Virus record (IMG/VR): IMGVR_UViG_3300049825_000295
Span: 1 to 34,125 of that record
Length of the DNA: 34,125 bases
DNA from: a virus
Direction: 5' to 3' (one strand)
Below are positions 1 through 7,091 of this stretch, piece by piece. The first letter of the stretch is position 1; every line of letters begins with the position of its first letter. The notes beneath the pieces were generated by a model that was not told the origin of the DNA, ran no database searches, and saw only the letters and a program-made list of their open reading frames with translations. The position numbers and the translations under genes are program-made.

Positions 1-255
1 AGGGTATTCCGCGCCGCATTTGTTGCAGCGGCTTATGCCTGCGTCGGACTTCTGTTGATTTTCATCCCACCACTTCGCGCACTTGGGGCAAAGCACCTCG
101 CCAACATCGCAGCCGCACGTTTCGCAGAATGGCTTGGGCCGCTGTTGCGCTGCGAAGGCGTCGAAGGCGAGGGCTAGGGATTTCACTGGCCCGGTTGCCC
201 ACTTCCAATTCTCACGCAGCCATTCGTAAGCGGCGGCTTTACTTGGTTCGGTCAT
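1..255 (-). CDS. Zinc-ribbon small protein, cut at the left window edge
   Basis: An 85-codon open frame starts at ATG 255 and runs off the window, so the C-terminus is missing. The N-terminal half is helical and rich in Trp, Lys and Ala (EWLRENWKWATGP). After about residue 45 come three Cys-x2-Cys knuckles (CETC, CPKC, CNKC), the pattern of a zinc ribbon. No family was recognised. The start overlaps the last codons of the upstream gene by 17 bases, and an AAGG sits about 10 bases ahead as a modest ribosome site. It is the most promoter-distal gene seen in a leftward run of small accessory genes. A DNA- or RNA-binding role is possible but unproven. Confidence 0.6.
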   Translation of the reverse strand, partial: MTEPSKAAAYEWLRENWKWATGPVKSLALAFDAFAAQQRPKPFCETCGCDVGEVLCPKCAKWWDENQQKSDAGISRCNKCGAEYP

Positions 256-697
256 AAGTCATAGCCTTTTCAGCAAGTTCGATAAGGTTGAGCGGTTCGG
301 CGTAGGCGTTAGCGGCGTTAGCGGCGGCTTTAGCGGAGGCTGCGTTAGCGGCGGTGAAGCCGCAGGCGCAGGGGTCACCGTGGCTAGCGGCGTAGCAAAA
401 CTGCCGATGCCCCCCATACCTCCAGACCGCCGCCCGCGCTTGGTCGCGCTCTGTCTCGGCAATCGCCAAGAGTGCACACCGGGCGGCATACAACCCCGCG
501 TATTCATCGCGAGCGGCTTTGACGTTGGCTAGTTCCGCCTCGCGGGCGGAGAGCTGGGCGCGGAGGGTGTGGATTGCGCTGGCAGCGGCTTCCATGCGCG
601 CCGCATTGGCGTGGATCTTTACCGGATCACCGTCCTGCGTGTAGACCGTGTTTTCGCGGAACGCCTGTGCGTCCAAGCGCATCAAGCAGTTCGTCAT
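239..697 (-). CDS. Hypothetical coiled-coil-like phage protein, 152 aa
   Basis: The frame is open upstream to 748, but ATG 697 is chosen because AGGAG lies seven bases before it. The central third (about residues 33-90) is a charged, Ala/Glu/Arg-rich helix with coiled-coil character. A Cys-rich patch (HGDPCACGF) follows, then an Ala-rich segment encoded by repeated GCG/GCC codons (AANAASAKAAANAANAYAEP). Such helical proteins with a C-x-C patch are common among small phage early proteins, and no function can be assigned. It overlaps the gene before it by about 70 bases and the gene after it by 17. Confidence 0.7.
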   Translation of the reverse strand: MTNCLMRLDAQAFRENTVYTQDGDPVKIHANAARMEAAASAIHTLRAQLSAREAELANVKAARDEYAGLYAARCALLAIAETERDQARAAVWRYGGHRQFCYAASHGDPCACGFTAANAASAKAAANAANAYAEPLNLIELAEKAMTYDRTK

Positions 698-800
698 GGG
701 TATCTCCTGGTGGTGGCGGAAAGTCTGGCAGAATGATTGGGCAGCCAACGACGGACGAAAACTTGACTGCCTTCCAAGGCCCAGACGTTCTCTCGCTCAT
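627..800 (-). CDS. Small 57-aa phage protein with SGPWKAV start
   Basis: ATG 800 overlaps the upstream stop as ATGA, which suggests translational coupling, and a GGAG lies about seven bases before it. The N-terminus SERTSGPWKAV resembles the many small phage proteins that begin S-x-x-T-P-G-P-W. These usually continue as a short beta-rich domain, but this frame degenerates into a Pro-rich tail and overlaps the next gene by 71 bases. The C-terminal half may therefore be non-native, from truncation or frameshift. Function unknown. Confidence 0.45.
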   Translation of the reverse strand: MSERTSGPWKAVKFSSVVGCPIILPDFPPPPGDTHDELLDALGRTGVPRKHGLHAGR

Positions 801-1027
801 GGTTTCCACTCCGTTAGCCGATAGCGCGGGGCCGGTTTTTTCATCTGGCTTTCAGGCACTCGTTCAACCAATCCGGCAGCCAAAAGCTTGACCATCGTGG
901 ACATCATGAATGGCCCAACTTCGCCTTGGGCAAGGTAGAACAGCCCGCCATTGATCGACTTGGCGCGAACGCATTCGCCACCATGTTCACGCAGCCATTC
1001 GACAGCGCCTTTCATCGCGGGCGTCAT
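797..1027 (-). CDS. Small winged-helix-like protein, 76 aa
   Basis: ATG 1027 follows a GGGGAT ribosome site and overlaps the preceding stop as ATGA, so it was preferred over the longer frame start at 1096. The sequence reads as helices with a turn (VEWLREHGGECV), a second helical unit (MSTMVKLLAAGLVERV) and a closing RYRLTE strand. This is the usual outline of a compact winged-helix DNA-binding domain. The fold call is by eye and a specific regulator family is not recognised. It sits mid-way in the leftward accessory operon. Confidence 0.6.
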   Translation of the reverse strand: MTPAMKGAVEWLREHGGECVRAKSINGGLFYLAQGEVGPFMMSTMVKLLAAGLVERVPESQMKKPAPRYRLTEWKP

Positions 1028-1143
1028 ATCCCCGCCCCCACGATCAGCAGCACCGCCACCGGCATCATCGCGACACACACCACCAGCCCGGCCCATTCGG
1101 AGCGCGGCATGGCGGCGATGATCGGTTTCCAGAGGTCAAGCAT
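1024..1143 (-). CDS. 39-aa single-span membrane peptide
   Basis: A strong GGAGG stands seven bases before ATG 1143, which selects this short frame over the longer one to 1308. After an amphipathic N-terminus (MLDLWKPIIAAM) there is one hydrophobic span (WAGLVVCVAMMPVAVLLIV), giving a one-pass membrane peptide. It overlaps its neighbours by 8 and 4 bases. Tiny membrane peptides in phage operons can be holin-like or superinfection-related, but nothing here decides between these. Confidence 0.6.
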   Translation of the reverse strand: MLDLWKPIIAAMPRSEWAGLVVCVAMMPVAVLLIVGAGI

Positions 1144-1372
1144 GGGGAGCCTCCAAAGCTGCGGCCAAGGTCGCCAAAGCGCCATCGGGCTGGCCAAGTT
1201 GCAGTTGCAGCAGCGCCACCCCGGCGCGGCCTTGCAAGTCGCCAAGTCTGGTCGCGAGGTCGCGCATACGTTCATCGGCTGTCGGAAGGCGCGGCGGGAG
1301 CTTGTCATAAAACTGGCCGCGAAGCTCGGTCATTTCCGCCGCACCCATCTCGGCTTGGGTTGATTCGGTCAT
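1136..1372 (-). CDS. Hypothetical helical protein, 78 aa
   Basis: ATG 1372 has a clean AGGAG seven bases upstream and overlaps the stop of the previous gene as ATGA. The protein is mostly helical, with a charged first half (EMTELRGQFYDKLPPR, then DERMRDLATRLGDLQGR) and a Leu/Gln/Ala-rich second half. This suggests a short coiled coil or helical hairpin. No family was recognised. It belongs to the same coupled leftward run. Confidence 0.65.
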   Translation of the reverse strand: MTESTQAEMGAAEMTELRGQFYDKLPPRLPTADERMRDLATRLGDLQGRAGVALLQLQLGQPDGALATLAAALEAPHA

Positions 1373-1692
1373 GATGCATCTCCTGCCGGGATATAGCTCT
1401 CAGGCGCGCGGCCACGTTCATCAAGCCAATCGTCGAAGTCGGTGAACTCGCGGCGCTGTTCCTCGCTTTCATCCCGTGGAAAATACTGCCACTCGCAGAA
1501 TTTCTCAAAGGCGTATTCCCGCCCGATCATATAGGCCAGCTCCCCGGTCTCGCCGGGGATTTCGCAGTCTCGAATGCGTTGCAGTTCGTCCGCATATTCG
1601 GACTGGGCGTAAAGCCATCGCCCGGGATCGGCGCTGGCGATAAAACGCTCTGCCGTGGCGATCAGATGCGAGGGGGTTGATGCGGTTGTCAT
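1369..1692 (-). CDS. Hypothetical acidic protein, 107 aa
   Basis: ATG 1692 is preceded by GGTGA, and the stop overlaps the next start as ATGA. The protein is acidic and rich in aromatic residues (KFCEWQYFPRDE, DFDDWLDERGR) with no Cys-pair or transmembrane segment. It looks like a compact soluble helical protein. No family was recognised. Its reading frame and spacing fit its neighbours well, so it is likely a real gene. Confidence 0.65.
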   Translation of the reverse strand: MTTASTPSHLIATAERFIASADPGRWLYAQSEYADELQRIRDCEIPGETGELAYMIGREYAFEKFCEWQYFPRDESEEQRREFTDFDDWLDERGRAPESYIPAGDAS

Positions 1693-1693
1693 G

Positions 1694-1882
1694 TCAGTTC
1701 ACCCAATCAGAGATTGCGCAAGGCCGTGCATCCATTGGTATGCCAGAGCAGTCGCCCGACAGGTCAGTGCTGTCGCCCCGCATTTCGGCATTATAACCAT
1801 CCACAATATTGCCGTCCTGTTTGTGACAAAGTGGTGATTTAGTGACGTGGGTTAGGGGTTTGATTGTCATGGTTATGCCCAT
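1694..1882 (-). CDS. Hypothetical small protein, 62 aa
   Basis: The frame fills the gap between two better-supported genes. It starts at ATG 1882 (inside the tail of the repeat protein gene) or at ATG 1870. Neither has a convincing ribosome site. The product has a His/Cys pair near the N-terminus and a few more Cys/Asp residues, but no recognised domain. The base composition here is lower in GC than the neighbours, so it may be a recent or spurious frame. Confidence 0.35.
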   Translation of the reverse strand: MGITMTIKPLTHVTKSPLCHKQDGNIVDGYNAEMRGDSTDLSGDCSGIPMDARPCAISDWVN

Positions 1883-2235
1883 ATAACGGGCTTGTATAGC
1901 GGCAGGTTGTCATACCTGACGTAGGTGGCCATCGGTGTATCGGGCAGCACGGTGACCAGCGGCAGGTTGTCATACCTGACGTCGGTGGTCATCGGTGTAT
2001 CGGGCAGCACGGTGACCAGCGGCAGGTTGTAATACCTGACGTAGGTGGCCATCGGTGTATCGGGCAGCACGGTGACCAGCGGCAGGTTGTAATACCTGAC
2101 GTCGGTGGCCATCGGTGTATCGGGCAGCACGGTGACCAGCGGCAGGTTGTCATACCTGACGTCGGTGGCCTTGGCGAAGTCTCCATTGGCCAGGGCGCGG
2201 TCAAACTTGGCTTGGTTTGTGATGTTTAGGCGCAT
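1873..2235 (-). CDS. Tandem 20-aa repeat protein, 120 aa
   Basis: ATG 2235 has GGAG eight bases upstream; the longer open frame to 2406 lacks one. After a 22-residue head (MRLNITNQAKFDRALANGDF) the protein is four full copies and one partial copy of a 20-residue unit of the form A-T-[DY]-V-R-Y-[DY]-N-L-P-L-V-T-V-L-P-D-T-P-M. Copies differ only at Asp/Tyr and Ala/Thr positions. The N-L-P-x-V-T-x-L-P pattern recalls short bacterial leucine-rich repeats (20-residue units ending in L-P), so a small solenoid is plausible. That is inference; function is unknown. The last copy breaks off into LYKPVIWA, which may mark a truncated array. Confidence 0.65.
   Translation of the reverse strand: MRLNITNQAKFDRALANGDFAKATDVRYDNLPLVTVLPDTPMATDVRYYNLPLVTVLPDTPMATYVRYYNLPLVTVLPDTPMTTDVRYDNLPLVTVLPDTPMATYVRYDNLPLYKPVIWA
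1898..2170 (-). repeat. 60-bp tandem repeat array (about 4.5 copies)
   Basis: The sequence repeats with an exact 60-base period across five successive units, with only a few single-base changes between copies (GAC/TAC and GCC/ACC codons). The period is a multiple of three and keeps the reading frame of the minus-strand gene. The near identity implies recent duplication by slippage or unequal recombination. There are no spacers, so it is not a CRISPR array. Confidence 0.95.
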
Positions 2236-2248
2236 TGTTATTCTCCGT

Positions 2249-2455
2249 TTAGGCAGCGGCATCGGCAGAATATGCCTGCCTGATGATAATTTCAGCGAAC
2301 GTATAGCCGGTTGAAAGCGCGCGGCGGATCGCATCATGCGCTTCATTTTCATCCGGATAGTTAGCGAACAATGCCCACCGTGTGCTGGTGTTAACGCGGC
2401 TGTCACGGGTCACATAAACTGAAATCAAGCGATTGCTATGCGATTGAACCTTCAT
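2249..2455 (-). CDS. Hypothetical small protein, 68 aa
   Basis: ATG 2455 is selected by GGAG eight bases upstream (the same ACGGAGAAT context precedes the next gene). The longer frame from 2503 would put this ribosome site inside the coding region. The product begins with beta-like segments (LISVYVTRDSR, RWALFANYPDE) and ends with a helix (AHDAIRRALSTGYTFAEI). It is the first gene of the leftward accessory run, next to the divergent promoter region. No family was recognised. Confidence 0.65.
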   Translation of the reverse strand: MKVQSHSNRLISVYVTRDSRVNTSTRWALFANYPDENEAHDAIRRALSTGYTFAEIIIRQAYSADAAA

Positions 2456-2480
2456 CTCATATTCTCCGTTGCGATGCCCC

Positions 2481-2508
2481 CTTGTAAGCGCGGCAATCGG
2501 CATGTCAA
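2481..2508 (-). promoter_or_regulatory. Candidate leftward promoter, TTGACA-16-TACAAG
   Basis: On the minus strand a perfect TTGACA (2508-2503) is followed after 16 bases by TACAAG (2486-2481, four of six matches to TATAAT). It lies just ahead of the first leftward accessory gene. The gap 2456-2567 separates divergent genes and also holds a plus-strand CTTGAC at 2531 without a good -10. The HTH protein encoded at 2568 could act here. Confidence 0.4.
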
Positions 2509-2567
2509 TATCTTTTTATCATATTTTACGCTTGACGTTGTATTTTAGATAGCATAGGTGTTGCGGC

Positions 2568-2768
2568 ATGGACAAAGAAACCGCACTCACCGCGCTCTTG
2601 CAGCGTTGCTTTGACGCCCGCTTGGCCGTCTATGAACTATGCGACATGGCAAGCGTTTCACGCGCCACGGTATCTCGATGGAAGGCCGATCCTTCGATGA
2701 TTAGCCCCAAGACGCTCGCCAAGCTAGAAGACGCGCTTGGCGCATATGAACGGGAGCGTGCAGTATGA
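2568..2768 (+). CDS. Small HTH (XRE/Cro-type) DNA-binding protein, 66 aa
   Basis: This is probably a transcription regulator. About residues 20-42 form a helix-turn-helix (VYELCDMASVSRATVSRWKA), followed by a segment typical of lambda-repressor-like folds (ISPKTLAKLEDAL). The length matches single-domain Cro-like proteins. ATG 2568 has an AGGTG upstream. It begins the rightward operon and faces the leftward accessory genes across a 112-base gap, so it may regulate that divergent region. Whether it is a repressor or activator is not visible. Confidence 0.75.
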   Translation: MDKETALTALLQRCFDARLAVYELCDMASVSRATVSRWKADPSMISPKTLAKLEDALGAYERERAV

Positions 2769-2902
2769 ACGTCATCCCCGTGATTTTGCTCGCCACCGCA
2801 TTCATCGGCTGTCTGGGCTTGCTGGTGTTCGCCAATGCGCCGTTTGGCATGGAGGACGAGCGCGGCTTTCACTACACCGACGAAGATGGGAACGAGTTAT
2901 GA
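2765..2902 (+). CDS. 45-aa membrane peptide
   Basis: A short frame starts at ATG 2765, overlapping the HTH stop as ATGA, and ends overlapping the helicase start as ATGA. The N-terminal half is one hydrophobic span (MNVIPVILLATAFIGCLGLL) and the C-terminal half is acidic and polar (MEDERGFHYTDEDGNEL). A single-pass membrane peptide with an acidic tail is therefore predicted. The two 4-base overlaps are the main evidence that it is real. Function unknown. Confidence 0.6.
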   Translation: MNVIPVILLATAFIGCLGLLVFANAPFGMEDERGFHYTDEDGNEL

Positions 2903-4380
2903 GTTCCGCACGGCCAACCCGTTCGGCGTCGCAAGCCGGGGAGAACGCGCAAGGCGTCACCGGCACCATATCCCCGGTCTGCGCCGGGGTAGAGCGCGGG
3001 GGCCTGCCCCTGTTAGCTCCCGCGTTCGATTATTCTGAGTTTGTTCGCCGCAAATCGCAAATGGGCGGGCAGTTTGGCTTCAAGGCGAAGTTTAGGCACC
3101 CTAAAGCATATGACTTCCAAAGCCATTTGACCGACTGGGCTGTGCAGCAAGGCCGGGCCGCAATCTTTGCTGACTGCGGCCTAGGCAAAACCCTTATGCA
3201 AATGACGTGGGCACAGAACGTCATTGAGCATACCAATAAGCCGGTGCTGATTATTGCCCCTTTGATGGTAGCGGTCCAGACCGCAGAGGAGGCCACCAAG
3301 TTCGACTTTGATGCTGCGCGCTCGATTGACGGCACGTTCAATCCGGGCGCAAGGATAGTCACCGCCAATTATGAGCGGCTACACCATTTCAATCACACCG
3401 ACTTTGCTGGCGTTGTTTGCGATGAAAGCTCGATCATGAAAAATTTTGACGGCGCGCGCAAATCGCAAATCACCGAATTTATGAAGCAGGTCAAATACCG
3501 CCTGCTATGCTCCGCAACCCCTTCGCCGAATGATTATATCGAGCTAGGCACCTCATCCGAGGCGCTTGGTCAACTTGGATATATGGACATGCTTGGCATG
3601 TTTTTCAAAAACGACGAGGATAGCCTTCACCCCATGTCGATGGGATCTCAGTGGCGATTCAAGACACATGCCCAGCGGGATTTCTGGCGATGGGTTTGCT
3701 CATGGGCGCGGGCTGTGCGCAAGCCGTCCGACCTTGGTTTTGACGACCGTGATTTTGTATTGCCGGAATTGCGAGAGCGCGAACATATTGTGGCAAGCGG
3801 CATTCGTTCCGGTGATCTATTCGCCATGCCCGCCGTCAACCTGCAACAGGAGCGCGAAGAGCGCCGGATGACTATTCGCCAGCGATGCGAAAAGGCGGCA
3901 GAGATAGTAGATGGCTCACCTAATTCAGTTTCGTGGTGCCACCTTAATGCCGAGGCGGATATGCTGGTAGACTTGATACCTGGCGCGGCGCAAATCAGCG
4001 GTGCAGATAAGGATGAACGCAAAGAGGAATTGTTTAATGCTTTTCGTCACGGCGAACTGGCGCACCTTGTCACCAAACCAAAAATCGCGGCCTACGGCCT
4101 CAATTGGCAGCACTGCAACAAAATGACCTATTTTGCCGATCACAGCTTTGAACAGTATTATCAGGCCGTCCGGCGTCTGTGGCGTTTTGGCCAAACCAAG
4201 CCGGTCGAGGTGGATACGATCACCACGCAATCGCTGATCGGTGTCACCAAAAACATGAAGCGCAAAATTGCCCAGAGCGAGGCCATGTTTACCCTTATGG
4301 TCGAGCAAATGAATGACGCTTTGTCGATCAATCGTTTCAAGGATCACGACTCAAATCAGGAGCTTCCATCGTGGCTGTAA
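2899..4380 (+). CDS. SNF2-type superfamily 2 DNA helicase/translocase
   Basis: An ATP-dependent DNA helicase or translocase of 493 residues. Visible motifs are Walker A CGLGKT (93-98), motif II DESS (175-178), motif III SATP (205-208) and motif VI QAVRRLWRFGQ (422-432). The Q-x-x-x-R-x-x-R-x-G-Q form is typical of SNF2-like proteins. ATG 2899 overlaps the upstream stop as ATGA and is preferred over the longer frame from 2737. The first 45 residues look disordered and match no domain. The stop overlaps the methyltransferase start, a helicase-methyltransferase pairing often seen in phages and islands. It could serve replication, recombination or defence. Confidence 0.88.
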   Translation: MSSARPTRSASQAGENAQGVTGTISPVCAGVERGGLPLLAPAFDYSEFVRRKSQMGGQFGFKAKFRHPKAYDFQSHLTDWAVQQGRAAIFADCGLGKTLMQMTWAQNVIEHTNKPVLIIAPLMVAVQTAEEATKFDFDAARSIDGTFNPGARIVTANYERLHHFNHTDFAGVVCDESSIMKNFDGARKSQITEFMKQVKYRLLCSATPSPNDYIELGTSSEALGQLGYMDMLGMFFKNDEDSLHPMSMGSQWRFKTHAQRDFWRWVCSWARAVRKPSDLGFDDRDFVLPELREREHIVASGIRSGDLFAMPAVNLQQEREERRMTIRQRCEKAAEIVDGSPNSVSWCHLNAEADMLVDLIPGAAQISGADKDERKEELFNAFRHGELAHLVTKPKIAAYGLNWQHCNKMTYFADHSFEQYYQAVRRLWRFGQTKPVEVDTITTQSLIGVTKNMKRKIAQSEAMFTLMVEQMNDALSINRFKDHDSNQELPSWL

Positions 4381-5363
4381 TCGACCAAATTATCACCGAT
4401 GAATACGCACTATACAACGGAGATTGCTGCGAAGTCATTTCTGGCCTTCCGGAAAATAGCGTAGATATGTCTGTCTATTCGCCGCCGTTCTGCGGGCTAT
4501 ACAACTATTCCAGCGATGATCGGGATATGTCGAATAGCGTCACCTATGAGGCGTTTTACGATCACTACGAATTTCTCGTCCGGGAGATTTCCCGCGTTAC
4601 CAAACCCGGTCGAATGACGGTAGTCCATTGTATGGACATCCCAAATCCCGGACAAAAAAGCGGCTATCATGATTTGCCGGGACGCATTATCGCCTTGCAT
4701 GAAAAGCACGGCTTTTATTTTTTCGGGCGTGTGGTGATTTGGAAAGAACCACTTCGGGTTGCTATCAGGACGCGGCTTAAGCACCTTACGCATAAGCAGC
4801 TTGTCCAGGACAGCACACAAAGCACAATCGCGGCTGGCGACTTTATTCTGGTATTCAAGCGCAATGGTGAAAATCAAGTTCCGGTCAATCACGAGACTGG
4901 CTTTAGCGTCTATTCCGGCGCTACTTCCGTCCCGGGAAATCTGGCAAAGCACAAGGGCGAAATCAATCAAAAGGTCAACCGCTTGTCGCAATGGATTTGG
5001 CGACGCTACGCCTCTTGCGTTTGGGATGATATCCGGATCGACCGGGTATTGCCTTATAAGGCAGCGCGTGAGCCTGAAGATGAAAAACACGTCCACCCGC
5101 TACAACTAGACGTGATTGACCGCTGCATTCAGTTATGGACCAATCCCGGCGAAACGGTGATGACGCCTTTTATGGGCGTGGGATCCGAAGTCTACGGCGC
5201 GGTATTCAACGGGCGGCGCGGATTGGGGGTGGAACTGAAATCGTCCTATTTTAGCCAAGCCGCGAAGAATGTATCGCGGGCGAAATCCGACGCGGCAGGC
5301 GCGGATACCGGCGATCTATTTTCCCCTGTCGAAGACAACGAAATTCTTGAGGAAGCAGCATGA
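4371..5363 (+). CDS. DNA methyltransferase (beta-class, SPPF motif)
   Basis: An S-adenosylmethionine-dependent DNA methyltransferase of 330 residues. Catalytic motif IV is YSPPF (36-40) near the N-terminus, and the cofactor-binding motif I is PFMGVGSE (266-273) near the C-terminus. This order defines the beta class of amino-methyltransferases. SPP[YF] is common in N4-cytosine enzymes but also occurs in N6-adenine ones, so the modified base is not settled. The start is GTG 4371, with AGGAG eight bases before it, overlapping the helicase stop. No restriction endonuclease is adjacent, so it is an orphan, probably shielding phage DNA from host restriction. Confidence 0.9.
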   Translation: MAVIDQIITDEYALYNGDCCEVISGLPENSVDMSVYSPPFCGLYNYSSDDRDMSNSVTYEAFYDHYEFLVREISRVTKPGRMTVVHCMDIPNPGQKSGYHDLPGRIIALHEKHGFYFFGRVVIWKEPLRVAIRTRLKHLTHKQLVQDSTQSTIAAGDFILVFKRNGENQVPVNHETGFSVYSGATSVPGNLAKHKGEINQKVNRLSQWIWRRYASCVWDDIRIDRVLPYKAAREPEDEKHVHPLQLDVIDRCIQLWTNPGETVMTPFMGVGSEVYGAVFNGRRGLGVELKSSYFSQAAKNVSRAKSDAAGADTGDLFSPVEDNEILEEAA

Positions 5364-6466
5364 AAAACATAGTTCAAATCCGCGCGGGCGCTGTTGCCGG
5401 GGCGCTTAAGTCGGCATCGGCGATTGTCCAATCGAGCGCGATTGTGCCGATCCTCGCCAACGTCAAGCTTGAAGCGGACGGCACGGCGATGGTGATCACG
5501 ACCAATGATATGGAAGTCGAATACCGGCAAACCGTTCCGGTCGAAAGCGGCTCGATAGCTATCACGATCAGCGCGCGGCGGTTTTCCGATATTGCGTCGG
5601 CCCTGCCAAGTGACGCCCTGATGGCGATTGTGGAAGTTGATGGCCGGGTAGAAATCAAGTCAGGCCGCAGCCGGTGGATCTTAAACGCCTTGCCAGTTTC
5701 GGAATACCCCGCAATGCCGATTGTCGAAAAGCTCTGCAAGCCGGTCAAAATGTCCGGCGCGGCTTTGGCCTTGGCGATCAAGCGGACGGTATGGGCCGCG
5801 AGCACCGAGATATCATCGCAACACCTCGCAGGCATATTCCTGAATGCCGAAAGTGGCAAGCTGCGGCTTGTCGCGAGCGGACGCAATATGGCCATGGTCC
5901 TGGATACAGCGGAAGCGTTTCCAAAAGGCGCGCCGGACGTGATTATGCCCGCAACCATGGCCCGGACAATCGAGCGGGCCGCTGGTGCGTATGACGGCGA
6001 AGTGTCGATTGCATGGGATGATCGCAAGCTGCAATTCATCGCTGGCGACGTGACCGTGACCGGCAAATTGCTGGACGGAACCTACCACGATTATCGCCGG
6101 GCTTTGACCATTGCGTGTGAGCCGGTCACGGTAGAAAACGCATCGGTAGTCGAAGCGATCAAGCGCGTTCGTTTGGCGAGCGATGACAAAACCGTGCTTT
6201 TCAAGTTGACCAGGGCGGCGGATAGTTTGCTGGTTTCGGTAAAATGCGCGGGCGTCGGAGAGGCCTGCGAGGACTTGCTTGCAAACTGCCCGGAAGGCGC
6301 GCTGTTCGAGACAGGTATCAATGCCAATTATATGGCCGGAATGTGCGAAGCTATCGGCGGCGAGACAATCGAAATGTTTCAGGAAAGCGAGGCCAGCCCG
6401 ATTATCTTTCGCCGGGTTGTGCCGGATGGGTCTATCGGCGTGATCGGCGCGGCGCGGGCCGCTTAG
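5360..6466 (+). CDS. dnaN: DNA polymerase III beta subunit-like sliding clamp
   Basis: A ring-shaped DNA clamp that would tether a polymerase to the template. The 368-residue length equals that of bacterial DnaN. The N-terminal segment (SSAIVPILANVKLEADGTAM, then TTNDMEVEYRQTV) is the typical first-domain signature, and the GIFLNAESGKLRLVASGRNM stretch is the second-domain counterpart. The C-terminus (SIGVIGAARAA) lacks the usual M-P-M-[RK]-[LM] ending. ATG 5360 overlaps the methyltransferase stop as ATGA. No phage DNA polymerase lies in the window, so it probably works with the host replicase or one encoded elsewhere. A phage-borne full-length clamp is uncommon. Confidence 0.85.
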   Translation: MKNIVQIRAGAVAGALKSASAIVQSSAIVPILANVKLEADGTAMVITTNDMEVEYRQTVPVESGSIAITISARRFSDIASALPSDALMAIVEVDGRVEIKSGRSRWILNALPVSEYPAMPIVEKLCKPVKMSGAALALAIKRTVWAASTEISSQHLAGIFLNAESGKLRLVASGRNMAMVLDTAEAFPKGAPDVIMPATMARTIERAAGAYDGEVSIAWDDRKLQFIAGDVTVTGKLLDGTYHDYRRALTIACEPVTVENASVVEAIKRVRLASDDKTVLFKLTRAADSLLVSVKCAGVGEACEDLLANCPEGALFETGINANYMAGMCEAIGGETIEMFQESEASPIIFRRVVPDGSIGVIGAARAA

Positions 6467-6489
6467 CGGTATTATTTCAGGAGGCGGAT

Positions 6490-6792
6490 ATGTATAAAAT
6501 CCAATGTGAGCATTGCAAAAAAACAGTCGAGTTTGAAATCTTGGAGATTGCCGAGCTTGACGAATATATCGACCGAACCCAGGCCGACGCGCGAGAGGGT
6601 GGCTTTGTTGATGGCCTTGCTGCGCAAGAGGAACTTGGCGACGCGCGGATTATCCAGGAATTGTCATCGGCGATTGCGTGTGGTGATTTGGCAGAGGCGC
6701 GGTATTTGATCGACCAGCTTTGTGCGGAAGCGCCGGGAGACTGGCACAACGCAAATCAGCTTGGGCAGTTCGGCAAGGCTTTCGCGACATAA
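6490..6792 (+). CDS. Hypothetical 100-aa protein with N-terminal Cys pair
   Basis: ATG 6490 has a strong AGGAGG seven bases upstream and lies 23 bases after the clamp gene. The N-terminus carries C-x2-C in a zinc-knuckle-like context (IQCEHCKKTVEFE), but no second Cys pair follows. The rest is acidic and helical (about residues 20-80). Its position directly after the clamp suggests it belongs to the replication operon, possibly as an accessory or clamp-interacting protein. That role is inference. Confidence 0.7.
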   Translation: MYKIQCEHCKKTVEFEILEIAELDEYIDRTQADAREGGFVDGLAAQEELGDARIIQELSSAIACGDLAEARYLIDQLCAEAPGDWHNANQLGQFGKAFAT

Positions 6793-7091
6793 TGCAGGGC
6801 CACCGAACATCCGCAGATATGGCGCACCAGCTCGTCGGCTATATCGACTGCGATCAGCGCGTCAAAGCCATTATCGCGGCAGAGTTTCGCCAACCAATCA
6901 GCATCGGCGCAATCGCCGCTATCCGCAAGGATCGCGCCCGCAGCGCCGCCGTTGCCAAGCGTATGACGGGTTGGCGCGAGGAAGGTCCGGACCCGTATTT
7001 TAGCCAGGAATACGCGCGCCGGATCGAATTGATGGAAGCGGCTAACGATAGGTTCGTGAGGGCTTTGCATAAGGCGAGGCTATATGGCTAG
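6792..7091 (+). CDS. Small HTH-like protein, 99 aa
   Basis: The start ATG 6792 shares one base with the preceding stop (TAATG), implying coupled translation. Residues about 27-48 (FRQPISIGAIAAIRKDRARS) have the spacing of a helix-turn-helix. Flanking helices are basic and Arg-rich. This suggests a small DNA-binding protein at the end of the rightward replication operon. The call rests on pattern alone. Its stop overlaps the stop of the convergent minus-strand gene. Confidence 0.6.
   Translation: MQGHRTSADMAHQLVGYIDCDQRVKAIIAAEFRQPISIGAIAAIRKDRARSAAVAKRMTGWREEGPDPYFSQEYARRIELMEAANDRFVRALHKARLYG

Noticed and set aside
1898-2170. Possible CRISPR array from regular repeats (also 14032-14463)
   Set aside because: Repeats are contiguous with no variable spacers, and both arrays lie inside coding frames.
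5374-6066. 230-residue minus-strand open frame
   Set aside because: Antisense to the sliding clamp; composition rich in Ser/Arg/Ala without domain features.
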